Shown piece by piece: positions 48,781 to 62,791 of a DNA stretch of 64,000 bases. A program made the position numbers and the translations under genes. How positions within the stretch are numbered: position 1 is the first letter of the stretch; every line of letters begins with the position of its first letter. Source of the DNA: Xylocopa sonorina (lineage: Eukaryota; Arthropoda; Insecta; Hymenoptera; Apidae); the NCBI RefSeq assembly GCF_050948175.1, contig NW_027490262.1:434001-498000 (forward strand), read 5' to 3'. The notes under the pieces were generated by a model that searched no databases, was not told the DNA's origin, and saw only the letters and a program-made list of their open reading frames with translations.

Positions 48781-49790
48781 ACATTCATTTGAAGTGTATG
48801 CGAGGTATACAAGAAACTTCGCAATGAATATTACATCTTATCATGATTCATAGAAATGAGATGCGATATCGCGTTTTGAGAAGCATTAGAACTCAATTGC
48901 TACGATACGTAGATATCTGCAGACGCTATTTCCTAGCAAGGAACTGTCGCATTTACATTCTTTTGAAGAGAATACAAGGTATACATGACACTCCGCAATG
49001 AATATTATATCTTATAATGAAACATAGAAATGAGATGCGATATCGCGTTTTAAGTAGCATTAGAACTCTATTGCTACGATACGTCGACATCTGCAGACGC
49101 TGTTTCCTAGGAAGGAACTGTCGCATTTGCATTCTATTGAAGTGAATACGAGATATACATAACACTGCACAAAGAATATTATATCTTATCTTGAAACGTA
49201 GAAGTGAGATGCGATATCGCGATTTATGAAGCATTAGAATTCTATTGCTACGATACGTAGACATCTGCAAACGCTACATCCTAGCAAGGAAGTGTCGCAT
49301 TTACATTCTTTTGAAGTGAATACGAAGTATACACGACACTACTCAATGAATATTATATCTTATCCTAAAACATAGAAATGAGATGCGATATCGCGTTTTA
49401 AGAAGCATTAGAACTCTATTTCTACGATACGTAGACATCTGCAGACGCTATTTCCTAGCAAGGAAGTGTCGCATTTAAATTCTTTTGAAGTGAATACGGG
49501 GTATACATAACACTCCACTATGAATATCATATCTTGTCATGGAACATAGAAATGAGTTGCGGTATCCTGTTTAAAGAAGCACTAGAACTCTATTGCCACG
49601 ACACGTAGACATCTGCAAACGCTATTTCCAAGCAAGGAAGTGTCGCATTTACATTCATTTGAAGTGTATGCGAGGTATTCAAGACACTTCGCAATGAATA
49701 TTACATCTTATCATGATTCATAGAAATGAGATGCGATATCGCGTTTTGAGAAGCATTAGAACTCAATTGCTACGATACGTAGACATCTGC
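48781..49790 (+). repeat. 5-monomer duplication sharing CATGATTCATAG variant
   Basis: 48781-48920 matches 49651-49790 exactly 870 bp away, including ACATCTTATCATGATTCATA and AACTCAATTGC. A third related copy is near 60195-60320. Confidence 0.65.
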
Positions 49791-50508
49791 AAACGCTATT
49801 TCCTAGCAAGGAAGTGTCGCATTTACATTCTTTTGAAGTGTAGGCGAGATATACATTACACTCCACAATGGATACTATATCTTATCATGAAATATAAAAA
49901 TGAGATACGAAATCTCGTTCTAAGAAGCATTAGAACTCAATTGCTTCGATATGTAGACATCTGCCAACGCTATTTCCTACCAAGGAATTGTCGCATTTAC
50001 ATTCATTTGAAGTGCATGCGAGAAATACATGACACTTCGCAATGAATACTATATCTCATCATGAAACATAGAATTGAGATGCGACATCTTCCTTTAAGAA
50101 GCATTAGAACTCCATTGTTTCGATACCTAGACATCTGGAAACGCTATTTCCTAGCAAGGAAGTGTCGCATTTACATTCTTTTGAAGTGAATGCAAGGTAT
50201 ACATGACACAAGCGCAGCGAATATTATATCTTATAATGAAACATAGAAATGAGATGCGATATCGCGTTTTAAGTAGCATTAGAACTCTATTGCTACGATA
50301 CGTCGATATCTGCAGACGCTGTTTCCTAGCAAGGAACTGTCGCATTTGCATTCTATTGAAGTGAATACGAGATATACATAACACTGCACAAAGAATATTA
50401 TATCTTATCCTGAAACGTAGAAGTGAGATGCGATATCGCGATTTATGAAGCATCAGAATTCTATTGCTACGATACGTAGACATCTGCAAACGCTACGTCC
50501 TAGCAAGG
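49005..50508 (+). repeat. 7-monomer (1218-bp) spaced duplication
   Basis: 49005-49290 and 50223-50508 are near-identical and exactly 1218 bp (7 x 174) apart. They share rare variants such as TAAGTAGCATT, TACGTCGA(C/T)ATCTGCAG and GCATTTGCATTCTATTG. Confidence 0.7.
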
Positions 50509-52428
50509 AAGTGTTGCATTTACATTGTTTTGAAGTGAATACGAGGTATACATGACACTTCGCAATGAATATTGTATCTTATCATGAAGCATAGAAATGA
50601 GATGCGATATCGCGTTTTGAGAAGCATTAGAACTCTATTGCTTCGATACGTAAACATCTGGAAACGCATTTCCTAGCAAGGATGTGTGGCATTTACATTC
50701 TTCTAAAGTGTAGACGATGTGTCAATAACACTTCGCTATGAATATTATATCTTATCATGAACATAGTATCGAGATGCGATACCACGTTAAAAGAAGCATT
50801 AGAACTCTATTGCTTCGATACGTAGACATCTGGATGAAATACTTCCAAGGAAGGAAGTGTGACATTTACATTCATTCGAAGTGTAGACGAGGTACACATA
50901 ACACTACGCATTGAATATTGTATGTTATAATGAAACATAGAAATGAGATGATATATCGTGTTCTAAGAAGCATTAGAACTCTATTGCTCGGATACGTAGA
51001 CATCTGGAAACGTTATTCACTAGCAAGGAGGTGTGGCATTTACATTCATTTGAAGTGTAGGCGAGGTATACCTAACACTACATAATGAATATTATATCTT
51101 ACAATGAAACTCAGAAATGAGATGCGATATGGCGATTCAAGAAGCATTAGAACTCTATTGCTACGATACGCAGACATCCGCAAACGCTATTTCCTATAGC
51201 AAGGAAGTGCCGCGTTTACATTCATTCGAAGAGCATGAGAGGTATAAGTGATACTTCTCAATGAATATTATATCTTATCATGAAACATAGAAATGAGAAG
51301 CGACATCTCGTTTTAAGAAGCATTAGAACTCTATTGTTTCGATTCCTAGTCATCTGGAAACGCTATTTCCTAGCAAGGAAGTGTCGCACTTACATTCTTT
51401 TGCAGTGAATACAAGGTATACATGACACATCGCAATGAATATTATATCTTATCATGAAACAGAAATGGGATGCCATATCTCGTTTTTAGAAGCATTTGAG
51501 CTCTATTGCTGCGATACGTAAACATCTGCAAACGCTATGTCCTAGCAAGGAAGTGTCGCATTTACATTCTTTTGAAGTGAATTCGAGGTATACATAACAC
51601 TCCAGAATGAATATTATATCTTGTCATGAAACATAGAAATGAGATGCGATATCGCGTTCTAAGAAGTATTAGAACTCTATTGCTATGATACGTAGACAGC
51701 TGCAAACGCTATTTCCTAGCAAGGAAGTGTCGCATTTACATTCATTTGAAGCGTATGCAAGGTATACATAACACTTCGCTATGAATAATATATCTTATAA
51801 TGAAACATAGAAATGAGATGCGATATCGCGTTTTAAGAAGCATTAGAACTCTATTGCTATGATAAGTAGACATCTACAAACGCTATTTCCTGGCAAGGAA
51901 GTGTCGCATTTACATTCTTTTGAAGTGAATACGAGGTATACTTGACACTTCGCAATGAATATTACATCTTATAATGAAACATAGACAGGAGATGCGATAT
52001 CGCGATTTAAAAAGCATTAGAACTCTATTGCTACGATACGTTAACTTCTGCAAACGCTATTTCCTAGCAAGGAATTTTCGCATTTACAGTCCTTTGAAGT
52101 GAATACGAGGTATTCATAACAATTCACCATGAATATTATAACTTATATCGAAACATAGAAATGGAATGCGGTATCGCGATTTAAGAAGCATTAGAACTCT
52201 ATTGCTTCGATACGGAGACATCTGCAAACGCTATTTAATAGCAAGGAAGTATCGCATTTACATTCATTTGAAGTGAAAACGAGGTATGCATAACACTCCA
52301 GAATGAATATTATATCTTATCATGAAACATAGGAATGAGATGCGACATCACGTTTTAAGAAGCATTAGAACTCTATTGCTACGATACGTAGACATCTGCA
52401 AACGCTATTGCCTAGCAATGAATTGTCG

Positions 52429-53994
52429 CATTTACATTCATTTGAAGTGCATGCGAGGTATAAGTGACACTTCGCAATGATTATTTTATCATACCATGAA
52501 ACATAGAAATGAAATGCCGTATCCCGTTTTAAGAAGCATTAGAACTCTATTGCTACGATACGTAGACATCTGCAAACGCTATTTCCTAGCCAGGAAGTGT
52601 CACATTTACATTCATTTGAAGTGAATGCGTGGTATTCATGACACTTCGCAATGAATATTATATTATATCATGAGACATAGAAATGAGATTCTATATCGCG
52701 TGTTAAGAAGCATTTGAACGCTATTGCTTCGATACGTAGACATCTGACATCGCCATTTCCTAGGAAGGAAGTGTCGCATTTACATTCATTTCAAGTGTAT
52801 GGAAGGTATACACGACACTTCGCAATGAATATTATATCTTATCATGAAGCATAGAAATGAGATGCTATATCGCGTTTTAAGAAGAATTAGAACTCTATTT
52901 CTACGATACGTAGGCATCTGCAAACGCTATTTCCTAGCAAGGAAGTGTCGCAATTACATTCTTTTGAAGTGAATACGAGGCATACGTGACACTTCGCAAT
53001 GAATATTATATCTAATCATGAAACATAGAAATGAGTTGCGATATCGCGTTCTAAGAAGGAATAGAACTCTAATACTACGATACGTAGACATCTGCAAACT
53101 CTATTTCCCAGCAAGGAAGTATCGCATTTACATTCTATTGAAGTGAATACGAGGTATGCATAACACTGCACAATGAATATTATATCTTATCATAAAACAT
53201 AGAAATGAAATGCGAGATCTCGTTTTAAGAAGCATTAGTACTTTGTTGCTACGATACGTAGACATTTGCCATCGCTATATCCTAGCAACGATGTGTCGCA
53301 TTTACATTCAATTGAAGTGTATGCGAGGTATACATAAAACTTCGCAATGAATATTATATCTTATAACGAAACATAAAAATGAGATGCGATATTGCGTTTT
53401 AAGAAGCATTAGGACCCTATTGCTACGATACGTAGACACATGCAAACGCTATTTCGTAGGATGGATGTGTAGCAAATACATTCTTTTGGATTGAATACGA
53501 GGTAAACATGACACTTCGCAATGAATATTATATCTTATCATGAAACAAAGAAATGAGATGCGATATCGCGATTTAAGAAGCATCAGAACTCTATTGCTAC
53601 AATAAGTAGATATCTGCAAACGCTATTTCCTAGCAAGCAAGTGTCGCATTTACATTCATTTGAAGTGTATGCGAGATATACATAACACTCCACGATGAAT
53701 ATTATACCTTATCACGAAACATAGAAATTAGATGCGATATCGCGATTTAAGAAGCATTAGAACTCTATTGCTACGATACGTAGACACCTGCAAACGCTAT
53801 TTCGTAGCATGGAAGTGTCGCAAATACATTCTTTTGGATTGAATACGAGGTAAACATGACACTTCGCAATGAATATTATAACTTATCATGAAACATAGAA
53901 ATGAGATGCGATATCGCGTTTTGAGAAGGATTAGAACTCTATTGCTACGATACGTAGACATCTGCAAACGCTATTCCCTAGCAATGAATTGTCG
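52429..53994 (+). repeat. Higher-order repeat, 9-mer unit copy 1
   Basis: First of two adjacent 1566-bp units (9 x 174). Distinctive monomers inside include one with GAAATGCCGTATCCCG, one with GAGATTCTATATCGCGTG, and one with GAAACAAAGAAATG followed by ACAATAAGTAGATATC. Each recurs at +1566 with very few differences, while neighbouring monomers differ far more from each other. Confidence 0.9.
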
Positions 53995-55560
53995 CATTTA
54001 CATTCATTTGAAGTGCATGCGAGGTATAAGTGACACTTCGCAATGATTATTTTATCATACCATGAAACATAGAAATGAAATGCCGTATCCCGTTTTAAGA
54101 AGCATTAGAACTCTATTGCTACGATACGTAGACATCTGCAAACGCTATTTCCTAGCCAGGAAGTGTCACATTTACATTCATTTGAAGTGAATGCGTGGTA
54201 TTCATGACACTTCGCAATGAATATTATATTATATCATGAGACATAGAAATGAGATTCTATATCGCGTGTTAAGAAGCATTTGATCGCTATTGCTTCGATA
54301 CGTAGACATCTGCCATCGCCATTTCCTAGCAAGGAAGTGTCGCATTTACATTCATTTGAAGTGTATGGAAGGTATACACGACACTTCGCAATGAATATTA
54401 TATCTTATCATGAAGTATAGAAATGAGATGCTATATCGCGTTTTAAGAAGAATTAGAACTCTATTTCTACGATACGTAGGCATCTGCAAACGCTATTTCC
54501 TAGCAAGGTAGTGTCGCAATTACATTCTTTTGAAGTGAATACGAGGCATACGTGACACTTCGCAATGAATATTATATCTAATCATGAAACATAGAAATGA
54601 GTTGCGATATCGCGTTCTAAGAAGGAATAGAACTCTAATACTACGATACGTAGACATCTGCAAACTCTATTTCCCAGCAAGGAAGTATCGCATTTACATT
54701 CTATTGAAGTGAATACGAGGTATGCATAACACTGCACAATGAATATTATATCTTATCATAAAACATAGAAATGAAATGCGAGATCTCGTTTTAAGAAGCA
54801 TTAGTACTTTGTTGCTACGATACGTAGACATTTGCCATCGCTATATCCTAGCAACGATGTGTCGCATTTACATTCAATTGAGGTGTATGCGAGGTATTCA
54901 TAAAACTTCGCAATGAATATTATATCTTATAACGAAACATAAAAATGAGATGCGATATTGCGTTTTAAGAAGCATTAGGACCCTATTGCTACGATACGTA
55001 GACACATGCAAACGCTATTTCGTAGGATGTATGTGTAGCAAATACATTCTTTTGGATTGAATACGAGGTAAACATGACACTTCGCAATGAATATTATATC
55101 TTATCATGAAACAAAGAAATGAGATGCGATATCGCGATTTAAGAAGCATCAGAACTCTATTGCTACAATAAGTAGATATCTGCAAACGCTATTTCCTAGC
55201 AAGCAAGTGTCGCATTTACATTCATTTGAAGTGTATGCGAGATATGCATAACACTCCACGATGAATATTATACCTTATCAGGAAACATAGAAATTAGATG
55301 CGATATCGCGATTTAAGAAGCATTAGAACTCTATTGCTACGATACGTAGACACCTGCAAACGCTATTTCGTAGCATGGAAGTGTCGCAAATACATTCTTT
55401 TGGATTGAATACGAGGTAAACATGACACTTCGCAATGAATATTATAACTTATCATGAAACATAGAAATGAGATGCGATATCGCGTTTTGAGAAGGATTAG
55501 AACTCTATTGCTACGATACGTAGACATCTGCAAACGCTATTCCCTAGCAATGAATTGTCG
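53995..55560 (+). repeat. Higher-order repeat, 9-mer unit copy 2
   Basis: Second tandem 1566-bp unit. The distance between the same variant monomer at 52429, 53995 and 55561 is exactly 1566 both times. A third unit begins at 55561 but matches for only about 155 bp before it diverges, which marks the edge of the local amplification. Confidence 0.9.
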
Positions 55561-56760
55561 CATTTACATTCATTTGAAGTGCATGCGAGGTATAAGTGAC
55601 ACTTCGCAATGATTATTTTATCATACCATGAAACATAGAAATGAAATGCCGTATCCCGTTTTAAGAAGCATTAGAACTCTATTGCTACGATACGTAGACA
55701 TCTGCAAACGCTATTACCTAGCAAGGAAGTGTCGCATTTACATTCTTCTGAAGTGCATGCGAGGTATACAAGACAGTTCGCAATGAATATTATATCTTAT
55801 CATGAAACATAGAAATGAGATGCGATATCGCGTTTTGAGAAGCATTAGTACTCTAATGCTACGATACGTAGACATCTGCAAACGCTATTTCCTAGCAAGG
55901 AAGTGCAGCATTTACATTCTCTTGAAGTGAGTACGAGGTATACATAACAATCCACAATGAATATTATATCTTTTCATGAAGCATAAAAATGAGATGCGAT
56001 ATCCCGTTTCAAGAAGCATCAGAACTCTATTGCTTCGATACGTAAATATCTGCAAACGCTACTTCCTAGCAAGGAAGTGTCGCATCTACATTCTTCTGAA
56101 GTGAATACGAGGTATGCATGACAATTCGCACTGAATTTTTTATCTTAACATGAAACATAGAAATGAGATGCGATATCGCGTTTTGATAAGCATTATAACT
56201 CTATTGCTATGATACATAGGCGTCTGCAAACGCTTTTTCCTAGCAAGGAAGTGTCGCATTTACATTCTTTTGAATTGAATACGAGGTATACGTAACACTG
56301 CACAATGAATATTACGTCTTATCATGAAACATAGAAATGAGATGCGATACCGCGTTTTAAGAAGCATTAGAACAATAGTGCTACGATATATAGAAATCTG
56401 CAAACGATATTCCCTAGCAAGGAAGTGTCGCATTTACATTCCTTTACAGTGAATACGAGGTATACATAACACTCCACAATTAATATTATATCTTATCATG
56501 AAACATAGAAATGAGATGCGATATGGCGATTTAAGAAGCATTAGAACTCTAATGCTACGATACGTAGACATCTGCAAACGCTATTACCTAGCAAGGAAGT
56601 GTCGCATTTACATTCTTTTGAAGTGAATACGAGGCATACGTGACACTTCGCTATGAATATTATATCTTATCACGAAACATAGAAATGAGATGCGATATCG
56701 CTTTTTAAGAAGCGTTAGAATGCTACTGCTACGATACGTAGACATCTGCAAACGCTATTT

Positions 56761-59700
56761 CCTAGAAAGGAAGCGTCGCATTCATATTCTTTTGAAGTGA
56801 ATACGAGGTATACATAACACTCCACATCGAATATTATATCTTATCATGAAACACAGAAATGAGATGCGATCTGCAAACGTAACTTCCCAGCAAGGAAGTG
56901 TCACATTTACATTCTCTTGAAAGTAATACGAGGTAATCATGACACTTCGTAATGAATATTATATCTTATCATGAAACATAGAAATGAGATGCGATATCGC
57001 GATTTAAGAAGCATTAGAACTCTAATGCTAGGATACGTAGACGTCTGCAAACGCTATTTCCTAGCAAGGAAGTGTTGCACTTGCATTCTTTTGAAGCGAA
57101 TACGAGGTATACATAACACTCCACAATGAATATTATATCTTATCATGAAACATAGAAATGAGATGCGATATCGCGTTTTGATAAGCAATAGAACACTAAT
57201 GCTACGATACGTAGACATCTGCAAATGCTATTTCCTAGCAAGGGAGTGTCGCATTTACATTCTTTTGAAGTGAATACGAGGTTATGACAGCACTCCGCAA
57301 TGAATATTATATCTTATCATGAATCATAGAAATGAGATGCGATATCTCGTTTTAAGAAGCATTAGAACTCTGTTGCTTCGATACGTAGACATCTGCCATC
57401 GCTATATCCTAGCAAGGAAGTGTCGCATTTACATTCATTTGAAGTGTATGCGAGGTATACATGACACTTCGCAATGAATGTTATATCTTATCCTAAAACA
57501 TAGAAATGAGATGCGATATCGCGATTTAAGAGGCATTATAACTTTATTGCATATATAGGTAGACATCTGCAAACGCTATTTCCTAGGAAGGAAGTGTCAC
57601 ATTTACACTTATTTGCAGTGTATGCGAGTTATACGTGACACTTGGCAATAAATATTATATCTTATCATGAATCATAGAAATGAGATGCGATATGGCGTTT
57701 TAAGAAGCAGTAGATCTCTACTGCTACGATACGCAGGCATCTGCAAATCCTATTTCCTAGCAAGGAAGAGTCGCATTTATATTCATTTGAAGTGAATACG
57801 AGGTATACATGACACTTTGCAATGAATATTATATCTTATGATGAAACATAGAAATGAGATGCGATATCGCGGTTTAAGAAGCATTAGAACTCTATTGCTT
57901 CGAACGTAGACATCTGCAGACGCTATTTCCTCGCTCGGAAGTGTCGCATTTATATTCATTTGAAGTGTTTGCGAGGTATGCATGACACTTCCTAATGAAT
58001 ATTATATCTTATCATGAAACATAGAAATGAGATGCGATATCGCGATTTAAGAAGCAATAGAACTGTATTGCTTAGATACGTAGATATCTGCAAACGCTAT
58101 TTCCTAGCAAGGAAGTGTCGCATTTACATTCAATTGAAGTCTATGCGAGGTATACATGACACTTCGCAATGAATATTACATACTATCATGAAACATAGAA
58201 ATGAGATGCGATATTGCGTTCTCAGAAGCATTAGAACACTATTGCTACGACACGTAGACATCTGCAGACGCTATTTCCTAGCAAGGAAGTGTCGCATTTA
58301 CATTCTTTTCAAGTGTAGACGAGATATACATAACACTGCACAATAAATATTATATCTTATCATGAAAAATAGAAATGAGATGCGATATCGCGATTTAAGA
58401 AGCATTAGAAATCTATTTCTTCGATACGTACACATCTACAAACGCTATTTCCTAGCAAGGAAGTGTCGCATTTACATTTTTTTGAAGTGAATACGATGTA
58501 TACATGACACTTCGCAATGAATATTGTATCTTATCATGATACATAGAAATGAGATGCGATACCGCGATTTAAACAGCATTAGAAATCTATTGCTACGATA
58601 CGTAGACATCTGCAAACGCTATTTCCCAGCAAGAAAGTGTCGCATTTACATTCTTCTGAAGCGAATACGAGGTACACATAACACTGCACAGTAAATATTA
58701 TATCTCATCATGAAACATAGAAATGAGATGCGATATCGCGACTTAAGCAGCACTAGAACTCTACTGCTTCGATACGTAGATACCTGACAATACTATCTCC
58801 TAGGAAGAAAGTGTCGCATTTACATACTTTTGAAGCCAATAGGAGGTATATATAACACTGCATAATGAATATTATATCTTATCATGATACATAGAAATGA
58901 GATGCGGTACCGCGATTTAAACAGCATTAGAAACCTATTGCTACGATACGTAGACACCTGCAAGCGCTATTTCCCAGCAAGAAAGTGTCGCATTTACATT
59001 TTTTTGAAGCGAATACGAGGTATACATAACACTGCACAATGAATGTTATATCTCATCATGATACATAGAAGTGAGATGCGATACCGCGATTTAAACAGCA
59101 TTAGATACCTATTGCTACGATACGTAGACATCTGCAAACGCTATTTCCCAGCAAGAAAGTGTCGCATTTACATTCTTTTGAAGCGAATACGAGGTACACG
59201 TAACACAGCACAATGAATATTATATCTCATCATGAAACATAGAAATGAGATGCGATATCGCGATTTAAGCAGCATTAGAACTCTACTGCTTCGATACGTA
59301 GATACCTGACAATACTATCTCCTAGGAAGAAAGTGTCGCATTTACATACTTTTGAAGCCAATACGAGGTATACATAACACTGCACAATGAATATTATATC
59401 TTATCATGAAACATAGAAATGAGATGCGATATGGCGATATAAGAAGCATTAGAATTCTAGTGCTTTCCTAGCCAGGAAGTGCCGCAATTACGTTCGTTTG
59501 AAGTGAATACGAGGTGCACATGACACTTCGCAATGAATATTATATCTTATCATGAAACATAGATATGAGATGCGATATCACGTTTGAAGAAGCGTTAGAA
59601 GTCTACTGCTACATTACGTAGACATCTGAAAACGCTATTTCCTAGGAAGGAAGTGTCGCATTTACATTCATTTGAAGTGTATGCGAGGTATAAGTGACAC

Positions 59701-61890
59701 TTCGCATTGAATATTATGTCTTATCATGAAACACAGAAATGGGATGCGATATCGCGTTTTAAGAAGCGTTAGTACTCTGTTGCTACGATACGTAGACATA
59801 TGCCATCGCTACTTCCTAGCAAGGAAGTGTCGCATTTACATTCTTTTGAAGTGAATACGAGGTATACATAACACTCCACAATGAATAGTATATCTTATCA
59901 GGAAGCATATAAATGAGGAGCGATTTCGCGTTTTAAGGTAAGCGTTAGAACTCAATTGCTACGATACGTAGACATCTGCAGACGCTAATTCCTAGCAGGG
60001 AAATGTCGCATTTTCAATGTTTAGAAGTGAATACGAGATATACATAACACTCCAGAACGAATATTATATCTTATCATGAAACATAGAAATGAGATGCGAT
60101 ATGGCGATTTAAGAGGCAATAGAACTCTGTTGCTTCGATACGTAGACATCTGACATCGCTATTTCCTAGCAAGGAAGCTTCGCGTTTACATTAATTTGAA
60201 GTGTAGGCGAGTTATACAAGAAACTTCGCAATGAATATTACATCTTATCATGATTCATAGAAATTAGATGCTAAATCGCGTTTTGAGAAGCATTAGAACT
60301 CAATTGCTACGATACGTAGACATCGGCAAACGCTATTTCCTAGCAAGGAAGTGTCGTATTTACATTCTTCTGAAGAGAATACGAGGTATACATGAAACTC
60401 CGCAATGAATAGTATATCTTATCATAAAACATAGAAATGAGATGCGATATGGCGATTCAAGAAGCATTAGAACTCTATTGCTACGATACGTAGATATCTG
60501 CAGACGCTATTTCGTAGCAAGGAAGAGTCTCATTTATATTCATTTGAAGTGTAGACGAGATTTACATAACACTGCACAATGAATATTTTATCTTATCATG
60601 AAACGTAGGAGTGAGTTGCGATATCGCGTATTGAGAAGCATTAGAACTCTATTGCTTCGATACGTAGATATCTGCAAACGCTATTTCCCAGCATGGAAGT
60701 ATCGCATTTACATTCATTTCAAGTGTATGCGAGGTATACGTGACACTTCGCAATGAATACTGCATCTTATCATGAAACATAGAAATGAGATGCGATATCG
60801 CGATTTAAGAAGCATTCGAACACTATTGCTTTGATACGTAGACATCTGGAAACGCTATTTCCTAGCAAGGAAGTGTCGCACTTACATTCTTCTAAGGTGA
60901 ATATAAGGTATAAATAGCACTCCACAATAAATAATATATCTTAATGTGAAACATAGAAATGAGATGCGATATCGGGATTTAAGAAGCATTAGAACTCAAT
61001 TGCTACGGTACGTAGACATCTGCAAACATTATTTCCTAGCAAGGATGTGTCGCATTAACATTCTTTTGAAGTGAATACGAGGTATACATATCACTTCACA
61101 ATGAATATTATATCTTATCATGAAACATAGAAATGAAATGCGATATGGCGATTTAAGCAGCATTAGAACACTATTGCTTCGATACGTAGACATCTGCAAA
61201 CGCTATTTCCTAGCCAGGAAGTGTAGCATTTACATTCTTCTGCAGTGAATACGAGGTATACATGACACTTGGCAATTAATATTGTATCTTAACATGAAAC
61301 ATGGAAATGAGATGCGATATCGCGTTTTAAGAAGAATTCGAACTCTAGTGCTACGATACGTAGACATCTGCAAACGCTATTTCCTAGAAAGGAAGCGTCG
61401 CATTCATATTCTTTTGAAGTGAATACGAGGTATACATAACACTCCACATCGAATATTATATCTTATCATGAAACACAGAAATGAGATGCGATATGGCTAT
61501 TTAAGAAGCATTAGAACTCTATTGCTTCGATACGTAGACATCTGCAAACGTAACTTCCCAGCAAGGAAGTGTCACATTTACATTCTCTTGAAAGTAATAC
61601 GAGGTAATCATGACACTTCGTAATGAATATTATATCTTATCATGAAACATAGAAATGAGATGCGATATCGCGATTTAAGAAGCATTAGAACTCTAATGCT
61701 AGGATACGTAGACGTCTGCAAACGCTATTTCCTAGCAAGGAAGTGTCGCATTTACATTCATTTGAAGTGTATGCGAGGTATACATGACACTTCGCAATGA
61801 ATGTTATATCTTATCCTAAAACATAGAAATGAGATGCTATATCGCGATTTAAGAGGCATTATAACTTTATTGCATATACAGGTAGACGTC
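56761..61890 (+). repeat. Segmental satellite duplication ~4.6 kb apart
   Basis: 56761-57060 matches 61384-61736, and 57420-57570 matches 61740-61890. The copies share rare variants such as GTCGCATTCATATTC, GCTAGGATACGTAGACGTC and TTGCATATA(T/C)AGGTAGAC. The first copy lacks 49 bp near 56870. The second lacks two monomers (about 349 bp). Confidence 0.7.
58538..59400 (+). repeat. Local trimeric satellite repeat
   Basis: Two monomer types alternate: one with GATACATAG and TTTAAACAGC, the other with TTAAGCAGC and GACAATACTATCTCCTAG. Order is A-B-A-A-B at 58538, 58712, 58885, 59060 and 59234; the two B copies are 522 bp (3 x 174) apart. A B-like monomer also occurs near 27111-27240. Confidence 0.65.
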
Positions 61891-62791
61891 TACAGACGCT
61901 ATTTCCTAGCAAGGCAGTGTCGCATTTACATTCATTTGAAGTGAATGCGAAATATACATGACACTTCGCAAGGATTATTATATATTATCATGAAACATAG
62001 AAATGAGATGCGATATCTCGTTTTAAGAAACATTAGAGCTCTATTGCTACGAAACGTAGATATCTGCAGAAACTATTTCCTAGGAAGGAAGTGTCGCATT
62101 TACACTCAGTTGAAGTGTATGCGAAGTATACAAGACACTTCGCAATGAATATTATATGTTATCATGAAACATAGAAATGAGATGCGATATAGCGTTTTGA
62201 GAAGCATTAGAACTCTAATGCTACGATACGTAGACATCTGCAAACGCTATTTCCCAGCAAGGAAGTGTCGCATTTACATTCTTTTGAAGTGTATGCGAGG
62301 TATACATGACACATCGCAATGAATATTATATCTTATCAAGAAACATAGATATGTGATGCGATATCGCGTTTTAAGAAGCTCTAGAACCCTATCGCTTCGA
62401 TACGTAGACATCTGCAAACTCTATTTCCTAGCAAGGAAGTGTCGCATTTACATTCTTAGATGTGAGTACCTGGTATACATGACAATCCACAGTGAATATT
62501 ATTTCTTATCATGAAACATAGAAATGGGATGCGATATTGCGATTTAAGAAGCATTAGAATTCTATTGCTTAGATAAGTAGGTATCTGGAAACGCTATTTC
62601 CTTGAAAGGAAGTGCGGCATTTACATTCTTGTGAAGTATAGACGAGGTACACATAACACTTCGCAATTAATATTATATCCTATCATGAAACACAGAAATG
62701 AGATGCGATATCCCGTTCCAAGAAGCATTAGAACTTTATTGCTTCGATACGTAGATATCTGCAAACGCTATTGCCTAGCAATGAATTGTCG

